A stretch of DNA of 7,445 nucleotides from Massilia sp. (GCA_003484545.1 DNCF01000523.1:1-7445); one strand, 5' to 3'. Positions 1 to 5,805 are shown, counted from the stretch's first letter. A program made the numbers and translations. The notes: a model not told the origin generated them from the letters alone.

Positions 1-405
1 CGGCGCGGCGGCCGCGGATGCGGTCGATGCCGCGGCCGACTGGCCCAGTTCGGCGTTGACGGCCTCCATGATGGCATCGGCGTCGGAGGGCTTGCTCAGC
101 ACGCGCTCGACGCCGCAGCTGCGCGCCATGGCCAGGGTCTCGCGCTCGGCGTAGACGGCCGAGTAGAAGATGACGCGGGTCGCGGCCAGATCGCGGTCGG
201 CGCGCAGGCGCTGCACGAACTCGTAGCCGTCCATCTTCGGCATCAGGATGTCGGTGATGATCAGGTCGGGCCGGTGTTCGCGCACCAGTTCCAGCGCACG
301 GGCGCCGTCGTCCGCTTCCAGCAGGCGGTGTGCGGTGAAGCCGAGCAGGGCAAGCAGGTAGGCGCGGTTGCTCGGCCGGTCGTCGACGATGAGGATGGTG
401 GCCAT
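1..405 (-). CDS. Response regulator receiver-domain protein, N-terminal part (cut by window edge)
   Basis: Reading leftward from ATG at 405, the protein begins MATILIVDDRPSNRAYLL and gives a complete CheY-like receiver domain of about 120 residues. Visible family residues are the acidic pair Asp8-Asp9, the phospho-acceptor Asp52 in the TDILMPKMDGYEF block, Ser82 at the switch position (FYSA) and Lys105 in LSKPSD. After about residue 120 the sequence turns into an Ala/Ser-rich linker and runs off the left edge, so an output domain (histidine kinase, PAS, GGDEF or other) probably follows but cannot be seen. A receiver domain is phosphorylated by a partner histidine kinase or phosphorelay. The start codon overlaps by one base the stop of an 18-codon upstream reading frame (TGATG), which suggests translational coupling. 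The receiver identity is certain; the architecture and pathway are unknown. Confidence 0.9.
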   Translation of the reverse strand, partial: MATILIVDDRPSNRAYLLALLGFTAHRLLEADDGARALELVREHRPDLIITDILMPKMDGYEFVQRLRADRDLAATRVIFYSAVYAERETLAMARSCGVERVLSKPSDADAIMEAVNAELGQSAAASTASAAAAP

Positions 406-461
406 CAGTGCTTCACCCGGGCTGCGGCGGTGAGCTGACGGTCGTTTGTCGGTACCAGCAT
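405..461 (-). CDS. Possible 18-residue leader peptide upstream of the response regulator
   Basis: An ATG at 461 (reading leftward) opens the frame MLVPTNDRQLTAAARVKH and ends with TGA at 407-405. That stop shares its last base with the ATG of the response regulator. A clear GGAG Shine-Dalgarno (complement of 468-471) lies six bases before this ATG, whereas the response-regulator ATG itself has only a weak purine stretch before it. The arrangement fits ribosome loading at the leader followed by termination-reinitiation. The peptide has no recognisable domain and is too short for composition statistics. Alternatively the real regulator may start elsewhere, but no better in-frame start was found near the good Shine-Dalgarno. 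Existence of the peptide is inferred. Confidence 0.4.
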   Translation of the reverse strand: MLVPTNDRQLTAAARVKH

Positions 462-467
462 TGACTA

Positions 468-493
468 CTCCAAAAATGCGCTCCAAAAATGCG
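468..493 (-). repeat. Perfect 13-bp tandem direct repeat over the ribosome binding site
   Basis: CTCCAAAAATGCG occurs at 468-480 and again immediately at 481-493 with no mismatch. On the minus strand each copy reads CGCATTTTTGGAG, so each carries a GGAG Shine-Dalgarno core behind a T-run. Only the copy at 468-480 is correctly spaced (six bases) from the ATG at 461. The duplication therefore doubles the ribosome binding site of the leader/response-regulator transcript. It looks like a recent slippage or duplication event. Confidence 0.9.
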
Positions 494-605
494 CGGCGGC
501 AGCACGCCTGCGCGTTAGACCAGATCGCTATCCATCATAATCCAGTCGATGTCGCAAACACCACAAAGTTGCAGGCAAAAACGTAATCTTTAACAATTAC
601 ATTTA

Positions 606-623
606 AACAAATGGATATTTGTT
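606..623. promoter_or_regulatory. Perfect 7-bp inverted repeat, operator-like
   Basis: AACAAAT at 606-612 and ATTTGTT at 617-623 are exact reverse complements separated by GGAT. The 18-bp dyad lies in the AT-rich centre of the divergent intergenic region, a usual place for a dimeric repressor or activator site. Its right arm overlaps the left arm of a second small dyad (GTTGC/GCAAC). The binding protein is unknown, and the site could equally be chance in AT-rich DNA. Confidence 0.35.
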
Positions 624-720
624 GCTATGGTGCAACGAGTAGGGGCGACCGAATCGGCGGGGCGATTAAATTGTCGGGCCAGGATAGCCGGCAGAGGCGG
701 CCGGAAGCGGGTAAATCCTT

Positions 721-761
721 TAAAATAGCGGATTACGCATGACGCGTCACGTATTCGAGGA
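721..761 (+). promoter_or_regulatory. Weak -10 element and ribosome binding site deciding the ribBX start
   Basis: TAAAAT at 721-726 matches five of six bases of the sigma70 -10 consensus, but no good -35 is found upstream. The Shine-Dalgarno GAGGA at 757-761 lies seven bases before ATG 769, supporting that start over the in-frame ATG at 739, which has no such motif. The -10 assignment is tentative; the ribosome binding site is well supported. Confidence 0.5.
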
Positions 762-768
762 AATCAAG

Positions 769-1881
769 ATGTCTATCTCCAGCACCCAGGAAATCGTTGC
801 CGAACTGCGCGCCGGGCGCATGGTCATACTGGTCGACGAGGAAGATCGCGAGAACGAGGGCGACCTGGTGCTGGCGGCGGACTTCGTCACGCCCGAAGCG
901 ATCAATTTCATGATCCGCCATGCGCGCGGCCTGGTCTGCCTTACCCTGTCGGAAGAAATCTGCGACCGCCTGGCGCTGCCGATGATGACCACCCGCAACG
1001 GCACCTCCTTCGGCACCAACTTCACCGTCTCGATCGAGGCGGCCGAGGGCGTGACCACGGGGATCTCGGCGGCCGACCGCGCCCGCACCATCCAGGTGGC
1101 GGTGGCGAAGAACGCGAAGCCGGACGACCTGGTCCAGCCGGGCCACATCTTCCCGCTGCGCGCGGTCAAGGGCGGCGTCCTGATGCGCGCCGGCCATACC
1201 GAAGCCGGCTGCGACCTGACCGAGATGGCGGGCCTGACCCCGGCCTCGGTGATCTGCGAGATCATCAAGGAAGACGGCACCATGGCGCGCCTGCCGGACC
1301 TGATCGAGTTCGCGAAAGAGCACAACCTGAAGATCGGCACCATTGCCGACCTGATCCACTACCGCAGCCAGAACGAGAGCCTGGTCGAGCGCGTGGCCGA
1401 GCGCACGCTGGCCACCGCCCACGGCGAGTTCAAGCTGATCGCCTGGCGCGACAAGCCGAGCGGCTGCGCCCACCTGGCGATGGTGCACGGCGACATCGAC
1501 CGTGACGCCGAGACCCTGGTGCGCGTGCACCAGCCGGTGTCGATCCTCGACATCCTGGAGCACAAGGCGACCACGCACTCCTGGACCATGGCCTCGGCGA
1601 TGGAAGCGATCAAGCGCAGCGACGCCGGCGTGCTGGTGCTGCTCAACTGCGGCGAGACCGCCGAACAGCTGTTCGCCCAGTTCGCCTCGATCGACGCCCC
1701 GGGCGCGCGCCCGAGCGGCCGCGCCGCGACGATGGACCTGCGCACCTACGGCATCGGCGCCCAGATCCTGAAGGAACTGGGCGTAGGCAAGATGAAGCTG
1801 CTGGCCAACCCGCGCAAGATGCCGTCGATGACGGGCTTCGATCTCGAGGTTACCGGCTATATCGCCAGCCCCGCGGCTTAA
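769..1881 (+). CDS. ribBX: 3,4-dihydroxy-2-butanone 4-phosphate synthase fused to a degenerate GTP cyclohydrolase II-like domain (RibBX type)
   Basis: The first ~200 of 370 residues form a full RibB domain, which converts ribulose 5-phosphate to 3,4-dihydroxy-2-butanone 4-phosphate plus formate, the four-carbon precursor of lumazine. Signature blocks are [11 protein letters not shown] (23-33, metal and substrate acidic loop), the [15 protein letters not shown] stretch from 77, [11 protein letters not shown] (94-104) and RAGHTEA (140-146, with the metal-binding His143). The C-terminal part (about 212-370) resembles RibA but lacks its essential features. The zinc-ligand block, normally SECLTGD...RCDCG, is replaced by [19 protein letters not shown] around 254-272. 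The HRQEGRNIGL catalytic segment is missing, while the C-terminal [11 protein letters not shown]...LGV...LLANPRK part remains. GTP cyclohydrolase II activity is thus not expected. Such RibBX proteins are described in Proteobacteria that carry a separate ribA. It is first in an operon with ribH and nusB; the start at 769 is chosen for its Shine-Dalgarno. Confidence 0.93.
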   Translation: MSISSTQEIVAELRAGRMVILVDEEDRENEGDLVLAADFVTPEAINFMIRHARGLVCLTLSEEICDRLALPMMTTRNGTSFGTNFTVSIEAAEGVTTGISAADRARTIQVAVAKNAKPDDLVQPGHIFPLRAVKGGVLMRAGHTEAGCDLTEMAGLTPASVICEIIKEDGTMARLPDLIEFAKEHNLKIGTIADLIHYRSQNESLVERVAERTLATAHGEFKLIAWRDKPSGCAHLAMVHGDIDRDAETLVRVHQPVSILDILEHKATTHSWTMASAMEAIKRSDAGVLVLLNCGETAEQLFAQFASIDAPGARPSGRAATMDLRTYGIGAQILKELGVGKMKLLANPRKMPSMTGFDLEVTGYIASPAA

Positions 1882-1933
1882 AGCGGTACACTTTCACCAT
1901 CTATTCAATACGACAAACAAGAAGAGGTCAGCC

Positions 1934-2416
1934 ATGACGGTAGGAACTTATGAAAGCAATTTGACAGGCGAAGACCTGCGTATCGGTATCGTGCAGGCGC
2001 GTTTCAACGCCGACGTCGGCCATGGCCTGCTGTCGTCCTGCCTGGCCGAGCTCAAGCGCCTGGGCGTGGCCGACGAGGACATCCTGCACGTGACCGTGCC
2101 GGGCGCGCTGGAAGTGCCGCTGGCGCTGCAGAAGATGGCCGAGACCCAGCAGTTCGACGCGCTGATCGCGCTGGGCGCCGTGATCCGCGGCGAGACCTAC
2201 CACTTCGAGCTGGTCTCGAACGAGTCGGGCTCCGGCATCACCCGCATCGGCCTGGACTACGGCATCCCCATCGCCAACGCCATCCTGACCACCGAGAACG
2301 ACGCCCAGGCCGAAGCACGCATGGCCGAGAAGGGCAGCGACGCGGCGAAGGTCGCGGTCGAGATGGCCAACCTCCTGATGGCGCTCGAAGAGCTGCATCC
2401 GGAAGAAGAAGAGTAA
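1934..2416 (+). CDS. ribH: 6,7-dimethyl-8-ribityllumazine synthase
   Basis: A 160-residue lumazine synthase of normal length. It condenses the RibB product with 5-amino-6-ribitylamino-uracil to give lumazine, the penultimate step of riboflavin synthesis, in the cytosol, usually as a pentamer or larger assembly. Visible motifs are ARFN (22-25), the [11 protein letters not shown] substrate loop (55-65), [18 protein letters not shown] (81-98) with catalytic His90, and [12 protein letters not shown]...AR (112-129) with the phosphate-contacting Arg129. The C-terminus ends in an acidic tail (HPEEEE). A GAGG Shine-Dalgarno at 1924-1927 stands six bases before ATG. It follows ribBX by 52 bases and precedes nusB by 13, so the three genes are probably co-transcribed and the product of the RibB domain feeds this enzyme directly. 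Confidence 0.97.
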   Translation: MTVGTYESNLTGEDLRIGIVQARFNADVGHGLLSSCLAELKRLGVADEDILHVTVPGALEVPLALQKMAETQQFDALIALGAVIRGETYHFELVSNESGSGITRIGLDYGIPIANAILTTENDAQAEARMAEKGSDAAKVAVEMANLLMALEELHPEEEE

Positions 2417-2429
2417 TAGAAAGATCGAC

Positions 2430-2900
2430 ATGAACGACAAGACCACCCACGCCAACCCGAGCAAGAACCGCACCCCGCGCCACCGCGCGCGCGAGTTCGC
2501 GCTGCAGGGCCTGTACCAATGGCTGCTGAACAACGAGCCGTCGAGCACGGTGGCCAACAACATCCGCAACGCCCACGGTTTCGACAAGGCCGACGGCGAG
2601 TTCTTCTCGGCCCTGCTGAACGGCACCATCAGCACCTCGCTCGAGCTGCGCGAGACCATCGCGCCGCTGATCGACCGCGGCATCGGCGAACTGTCGCCGA
2701 TCGAGCACGGCGTGCTGCTGCTGGGCGCCTACGAGCTGAAGAACCACCCGGAAATCCCTTACCGCGTCGTCATCAACGAAGCGGTCGAGCTGACCAAGTC
2801 CTTCGGCGGCATCGATGGCCACAAGTACGTCAATGGCGTGCTGGACAAGCTGGCCGGCAAGCTGCGCCCGGAAGAAGTGGTGGCCGACGCGCGCCGCTGA
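2430..2900 (+). CDS. nusB: Transcription antitermination factor NusB
   Basis: A 156-residue all-helical NusB. With NusE (ribosomal protein S10) it binds the boxA RNA of rRNA leaders and promotes antitermination and rRNA processing. The family pattern is clear: RHRAREFALQGLYQW (17-31), the RGIGELSPIEHGVLLLGAYEL region (83-103), INEAVELTKSFGG (115-127) and KYVNGVLDK (132-140). A short basic N-terminal tail (NPSKNRTPRHR) precedes the RNA-binding helix, as is common in betaproteobacteria. The gene starts 13 bases after ribH with only a weak purine-rich Shine-Dalgarno, consistent with coupling to upstream translation. It is the last gene of the operon; two hairpins follow the stop. Confidence 0.97.
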   Translation: MNDKTTHANPSKNRTPRHRAREFALQGLYQWLLNNEPSSTVANNIRNAHGFDKADGEFFSALLNGTISTSLELRETIAPLIDRGIGELSPIEHGVLLLGAYELKNHPEIPYRVVINEAVELTKSFGGIDGHKYVNGVLDKLAGKLRPEEVVADARR

Positions 2901-2917
2901 TCTGCTTCAACATGCGG

Positions 2918-2946
2918 CGCTACTATATATATTAGTAGCGTTCTTT
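2918..2946 (+). terminator. First hairpin after nusB, possible weak terminator
   Basis: CGCTACTA (2918-2925) pairs perfectly with TAGTAGCG (2933-2940) around a seven-base TATATAT loop, 17 bases after the nusB stop. The T-rich stretch TTCTTT follows at 2941-2946. The interrupted U-tract makes it a weaker terminator than the next hairpin. It may also protect the 3' end of the mRNA. Confidence 0.55.
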
Positions 2947-2948
2947 CG

Positions 2949-2988
2949 AAAGCCACCGTTGCCCTGCGGCGCGGTGGCTTTTTCGTTT
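2949..2988 (+). terminator. Intrinsic terminator of the ribBX-ribH-nusB operon
   Basis: AAAGCCACCG (2949-2958) and CGGTGGCTTT (2972-2981) form a perfect 10-bp stem. The 13-base loop can itself nest a GCC/GGC pair (2961-2963 with 2968-2970). The stem runs into TTTTT and then CGTTT through 2988. This is a strong rho-independent terminator on the plus strand, 48 bases after nusB. Confidence 0.93.
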
Positions 2989-3031
2989 CCGGCCCAGGCA
3001 GGGAGAGGGGCGCCGGCAGCGACAATCCGGA

Positions 3032-3059
3032 TTGACTTCGGGTTAGCCCCGCCTATACT
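3032..3059 (+). promoter_or_regulatory. Near-consensus sigma70 promoter for the SLATT-like/peptidase pair
   Basis: TTGACT at 3032-3037 (five of six -35 bases) is followed after 16 bases by TATACT at 3054-3059 (five of six -10 bases). It lies downstream of the nusB terminator and upstream of the GTG at 3208, predicting transcription from about 3066 and a leader of roughly 140 bases. It is the best promoter match in the window and indicates that the two-gene unit is transcribed on its own. Confidence 0.8.
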
Positions 3060-3065
3060 CCATTC

Positions 3066-3207
3066 ATCCTGATTGCATTGCGATTGCTCAGCCTTATGGC
3101 GCAAGCGGCCCGGAAATGGCTTGGTCCTTCCGGGGACGCCGTTTGCGGTGCAGTTGGTTTGACTCCCCCCGGCGGCCTGCTCCCCGGGTGGTGGCCGCGG
3201 AGGTTCC
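3066..3207 (+). promoter_or_regulatory. Long 5' leader with a hairpin near the ribosome binding site
   Basis: About 140 bases lie between the predicted transcription start and GTG 3208. GCGGCC (3172-3177) is the exact complement of GGCCGC (3193-3198), directly before the Shine-Dalgarno GGAGG at 3199-3203. With a one-base bulge, CC at 3169-3170 could extend the stem onto GG 3199-3200 and cover part of the Shine-Dalgarno. The structure could lower basal translation of a potentially toxic membrane protein. The fold is read by eye, and in GC-rich DNA such pairings are frequent. Confidence 0.35.
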
Positions 3208-3591
3208 GTGCCGATAACCGACGACGAGCTGGCGTCCGAACTCCAGCGCAAGCTGGATCTCTGGCTCTGGAACGGGGTCCTGTGGGAGCGCGTGCACTGG
3301 CTCGTCGGCGTGATCGGCATTGCCAGTTCCGCCATCGCCAGCGCGACCGCGGCCGACCAGGGCACGCGCGTATTCTCGGTCATCGCCACCGCCTGCATGG
3401 GCGTGCTCGGCTTCGCCAATCCCCAGAAGCGTTCGCAGCGCTATCTCCAGGCCTATCGTCTCGTCGACACGGCCTTGCGCGAATACCGTGCGCTGCTCGT
3501 CAGCCGCGCCGCATTGCTGGCCGAGCACCGCCGCGCCGAAGAATTGCTGAATGAAGGAGAGCGGCACGATCCGGTCCCGGAGCAGCACTGA
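3208..3591 (+). CDS. Small two-transmembrane protein, SLATT/DUF4231-like
   Basis: 127 residues starting at GTG with a strong GGAGG four bases upstream. An amphipathic N-terminal helix (residues 6-30, rich in Trp and Leu) is followed by two hydrophobic segments at about 31-48 (WLVGVIGIASSAIASATA) and 54-70 (RVFSVIATACMGVLGFA), joined by a very short turn. A long charged helix follows (72-116: NPQKRSQRYLQAYR...LLNE), then a tail ending PVPEQH. This short hairpin of two membrane helices plus a cytosolic C-terminal helix with a YRxxDxxxREY-like pattern fits the SLATT effector families known from nucleotide-signalling conflict systems, where they are predicted to form membrane pores. The family assignment is by architecture and needs profile confirmation; it could be an unrelated two-helix membrane protein. 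It has its own promoter and lies 117 bases before the peptidase/hydrolase gene, its probable partner. Confidence 0.72.
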   Translation: MPITDDELASELQRKLDLWLWNGVLWERVHWLVGVIGIASSAIASATAADQGTRVFSVIATACMGVLGFANPQKRSQRYLQAYRLVDTALREYRALLVSRAALLAEHRRAEELLNEGERHDPVPEQH

Positions 3592-3609
3592 GGGCGGCGG
3601 GCCGTGCCG

Positions 3610-3644
3610 GCCGCCTTCGGACCGTTTGTGCGGATGAAGGCGGC
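3610..3644 (+). promoter_or_regulatory. Intercistronic hairpin between the SLATT-like gene and the peptidase gene
   Basis: GCCGCCTTC (3610-3618) pairs perfectly with GAAGGCGGC (3636-3644). The 17-base loop holds a further CCG/CGG pair (3622-3624 with 3631-3633). No T-tract follows, so it is unlikely to be an intrinsic terminator. It may set the relative stability or translation of the two cistrons. It lies in the 117-base spacer that remains once the peptidase start is placed at 3709. Confidence 0.5.
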
Positions 3645-3708
3645 TCGCATGTTCAGTTTCCGCGCACTGGCCAAGCGAGCCGTGGCGGGCGCGGAAGGAG
3701 AAAGAGCA

Positions 3709-5739
3709 ATGGCATCCAATCACGTCAAGAGCCGGCCCGGACGCAGCGCCGGGGCCGTCGCCCGGGAATCCGACCCGAAAACCACGCGGCCGGATTCACC
3801 GTCGCGGCGCGAAGCGGCGGCCACGCACCGCGTCGAGCAGAAATTGAACAGGACGCTCGACACCTTTCCCGACCGGATCGACCCGAAGGATTGGCCTTAC
3901 CAGCCCACCCTGCGGTCCCTGCCCGACCGGCTGGTCAATTGTCACCGGGTGCCCGTCATCCTCGACCAGGGCCAGGAGGGCGCCTGCACCGGGTTTGCGC
4001 TCGCGGCCGTCATCAATTACCTGTTGGCGCAGCGCGGCACGCCCCGCACGGTGAGTCCGCGCATGCTGTACGAACTCGCGCGCCGCTACGACGAGTGGCC
4101 GGGCGAGGGCTATGTCGGCTCGTCGGCGCGCGGCGCGATGAAGGCCTGGGAACGCCATGGCGTATGCACCCATGCCGAATGGCCCGACCTGATGCATGGC
4201 GCGCACAACCTCGACGAGGAAATGGCGAAGCGCGGCATGAAAAACCCGGGCGGGGCCTATTACCGGGTCGACTTCCGCCAGGTGCGCCACGTGCACGCCG
4301 CGTTGAACGAGGTCGGGATCGTGTACGTCAGCCTGATGGTGCACGCGGGCTGGGGCGAGCCGGGGCCGGGCAGCGTCGTCGTCGCCGATGCCGGCGGCGA
4401 GGCGTTCACGCTTCCCGTCATCACGCGGCGCGGACGCGCCGACGGTGGCCATGCGGTGGCGCTGGTCGGTTATACCGAGGAGGGCTTCGTGGTGCAGAAC
4501 TCCTGGGGCGTGGACTGGGGCAACGGCGGCTTCGCCCTGCTGCCCTACGAGGACTTCATGATCCATGCGACCGACGTCTGGGTGGCCCAGCTCGGCGTGC
4601 CGGTCACGGCCGACCTCTGGCTGCGTGGCGCGGCCGACGTCACCAGCGGGCGCTTCCGTGCCGGGCAGGCGATTGCGCTGGCCGACATCCGGCCCTACGT
4701 GATCGACGTCGCCAACAATGGCGAACTGTCCGACACCGGCGACTACTGGACGACCGAAGACGACCTGAGCCGACTGTTCATGGACACCATCCCGAAGCGG
4801 ACCCGGAACTGGCGCCGGCGCCGCGTGATGCTCTTCATCCATGGCGGCCTGAATGGCGAAAAGGATGCCGCCAAGCGCATCATCGCCTACCGCGACGTGT
4901 GCCTGAGCAATGAAATCTATCCGCTGCACATCATGTGGGAGAGCGATTGGCTGAGCACGGCGCGCAACATCCTGGAAGACCGCTTCACCGATGCCGACAT
5001 CCGCGCCGGCGGCACCTTCCTCGACCACCTGCGCGAGGCACGCGACCGCGTGTTCGAACTCACGCTGGCGCGGCCGGCGGGCAAGCTGTGGGCGGAAATG
5101 AAGGAAAACGCGCGCCTGGCATCGGAGCGTTCGACCGGCGCGATGCGCCTGATCGTCAAGTACGCGAGCCAGGCCAAGCTGGCGATGAGCGCCCAGGACC
5201 AGCAGGAATGGGAACTGCACGTCGTGGCGCACAGCGCTGGCGCGATCTTTGCCGCGCATGCCATCGCGCCGCTGACGGGACTGCAGATTCCCTGGCGCAG
5301 CCTGCAGTTGATCGCGCCCGCGATGCGCATCGACTTGTTCAAGGAAAAAATGCGCAGGCACATACAGAAAGGCGAGTGCCCGCGTCCGACGCTGTATATC
5401 CTGAGCGACGTCGGCGAACTCGACGATGACGTCGGTCCCTACGGCAAATCCTTGCTTTACCTGGTCAGCAACGCGCTGGAAGGCGCGCGCGAGGTGCCCC
5501 TGCTCGGGATGCAGAAGTATCTCGAGGCGGACAGCAGCGTTGCCAGCCTGCTGGGGAAGGACATCGACGGCTTGCCGGGCATTGTCGTTGCGGGCGTGCC
5601 GGGACCGGTCGGGGCGATCGCGCAGAGCGATACCCACGGCGGTTTCGACAACGATCCGAACACGATGAACTCGATCTTGCGGCGTATCCTGGGCAGCGCG
5701 CCGCCAGTCGCGTTCACCCAGCGCGACCTGCAGTTCTGA
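3709..5739 (+). CDS. Papain-like (C1) peptidase fused to an alpha/beta-hydrolase
   Basis: 676 residues from ATG 3709, chosen because AAGGAG (3695-3700) stands eight bases before it; an upstream GTG at 3604 has no ribosome binding site. Residues 1-60 are basic, polar and probably disordered, with no signal peptide. Residues 72-295 are a C1 papain-like peptidase: LDQGQEGACTGFA (85-97) gives oxyanion Gln87 and nucleophile Cys93, DGGHAVALVGY (245-255) gives His248, and VQNSWG (262-267) gives Asn264. No inhibitor propeptide is seen. A linker (about 300-370) with the pattern VANNGELSDTGDYWTTEDDL leads into an alpha/beta-hydrolase: MLFIHGG (374-380, oxyanion strand), VVAHSAG (505-511, nucleophile Ser509), a likely acid at Asp567 in TLYILSD, and His643 in DTHGGFDND. 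Both active sites look intact. Substrates are unknown. Lacking an export signal, it probably acts in the cytosol, next to the two-helix membrane protein encoded just upstream. Confidence 0.88.
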   Translation: MASNHVKSRPGRSAGAVARESDPKTTRPDSPSRREAAATHRVEQKLNRTLDTFPDRIDPKDWPYQPTLRSLPDRLVNCHRVPVILDQGQEGACTGFALAAVINYLLAQRGTPRTVSPRMLYELARRYDEWPGEGYVGSSARGAMKAWERHGVCTHAEWPDLMHGAHNLDEEMAKRGMKNPGGAYYRVDFRQVRHVHAALNEVGIVYVSLMVHAGWGEPGPGSVVVADAGGEAFTLPVITRRGRADGGHAVALVGYTEEGFVVQNSWGVDWGNGGFALLPYEDFMIHATDVWVAQLGVPVTADLWLRGAADVTSGRFRAGQAIALADIRPYVIDVANNGELSDTGDYWTTEDDLSRLFMDTIPKRTRNWRRRRVMLFIHGGLNGEKDAAKRIIAYRDVCLSNEIYPLHIMWESDWLSTARNILEDRFTDADIRAGGTFLDHLREARDRVFELTLARPAGKLWAEMKENARLASERSTGAMRLIVKYASQAKLAMSAQDQQEWELHVVAHSAGAIFAAHAIAPLTGLQIPWRSLQLIAPAMRIDLFKEKMRRHIQKGECPRPTLYILSDVGELDDDVGPYGKSLLYLVSNALEGAREVPLLGMQKYLEADSSVASLLGKDIDGLPGIVVAGVPGPVGAIAQSDTHGGFDNDPNTMNSILRRILGSAPPVAFTQRDLQF

Positions 5740-5748
5740 GGACGGACC

Positions 5749-5772
5749 AAAAAAAGCCACCGCGAGGGTGGC
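5749..5772 (-). terminator. Intrinsic terminator of the lytic transglycosylase gene
   Basis: On the minus strand GCCACC (5772-5767) and GGTGGC (5761-5756) form a six-base-pair stem with a CTCGC loop, followed by seven T residues (complement of 5749-5755). It lies 34 bases beyond the transglycosylase stop. On the plus strand the hairpin has no U-tract, so it ends leftward transcription only; termination of the peptidase mRNA is not evident here. Confidence 0.88.
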
Positions 5773-5805
5773 CATGAGGAGTGCGGTTGCGCTTGCGGTT
5801 CGCGC

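Larger units (their letters stand above)
494..768. other. Divergent intergenic region between response regulator and ribBX
   Basis: This non-coding region separates the leftward regulator from the rightward riboflavin operon. Its middle, about 560-630, is AT-rich against a GC-rich background, as expected for divergent promoters. It contains inverted repeats GTAAT/ATTAC (583-587, 596-600), AACAAAT/ATTTGTT (606-612, 617-623), GTTGC/GCAAC (621-625, 632-636) and CCGGC/GCCGG (688-692, 700-704). A TAAAAT hexamer at 721-726 could be a -10 element for ribBX, but no convincing -35 stands at the right distance. On the minus strand a TATGAT-like hexamer is present, also without a clear -35. No FMN riboswitch core was recognised. 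Confidence 0.6.

Noticed and set aside
637..670. Possible FMN riboswitch upstream of ribBX, suggested by GACCGAATCGGCGG
   Set aside because: Only a superficial likeness; the conserved RFN-element blocks and multi-helix layout are not found.
739..768. Ten-residue N-terminal extension of RibBX from ATG 739
   Set aside because: No ribosome binding site before 739, while GAGGA precedes 769 and the protein from there begins like typical RibB.
733..1578. 281-codon minus-strand open frame across ribBX
   Set aside because: Antisense shadow of a certain gene, His/Asp/Gly-rich low-complexity composition and no ribosome binding site.
3078..3554. 158-codon open frame starting TTG, overlapping the SLATT-like gene in another frame
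   Set aside because: Arg/Pro-rich out-of-frame composition, no Shine-Dalgarno, and it overlaps the better supported gene at 3208.
3604..3708. 35-residue upstream extension of the peptidase/hydrolase from GTG 3604
   Set aside because: No Shine-Dalgarno; AAGGAG at ideal spacing marks ATG 3709, and the spacer holds a hairpin instead.
3796..5775. 659-codon open frame on the minus strand opposite the peptidase/hydrolase gene
   Set aside because: The plus-strand protein has recognisable catalytic motifs over its full length; the antisense frame is an Arg/Ala/Val-rich mirror produced by GC-rich third positions, with no known domain.
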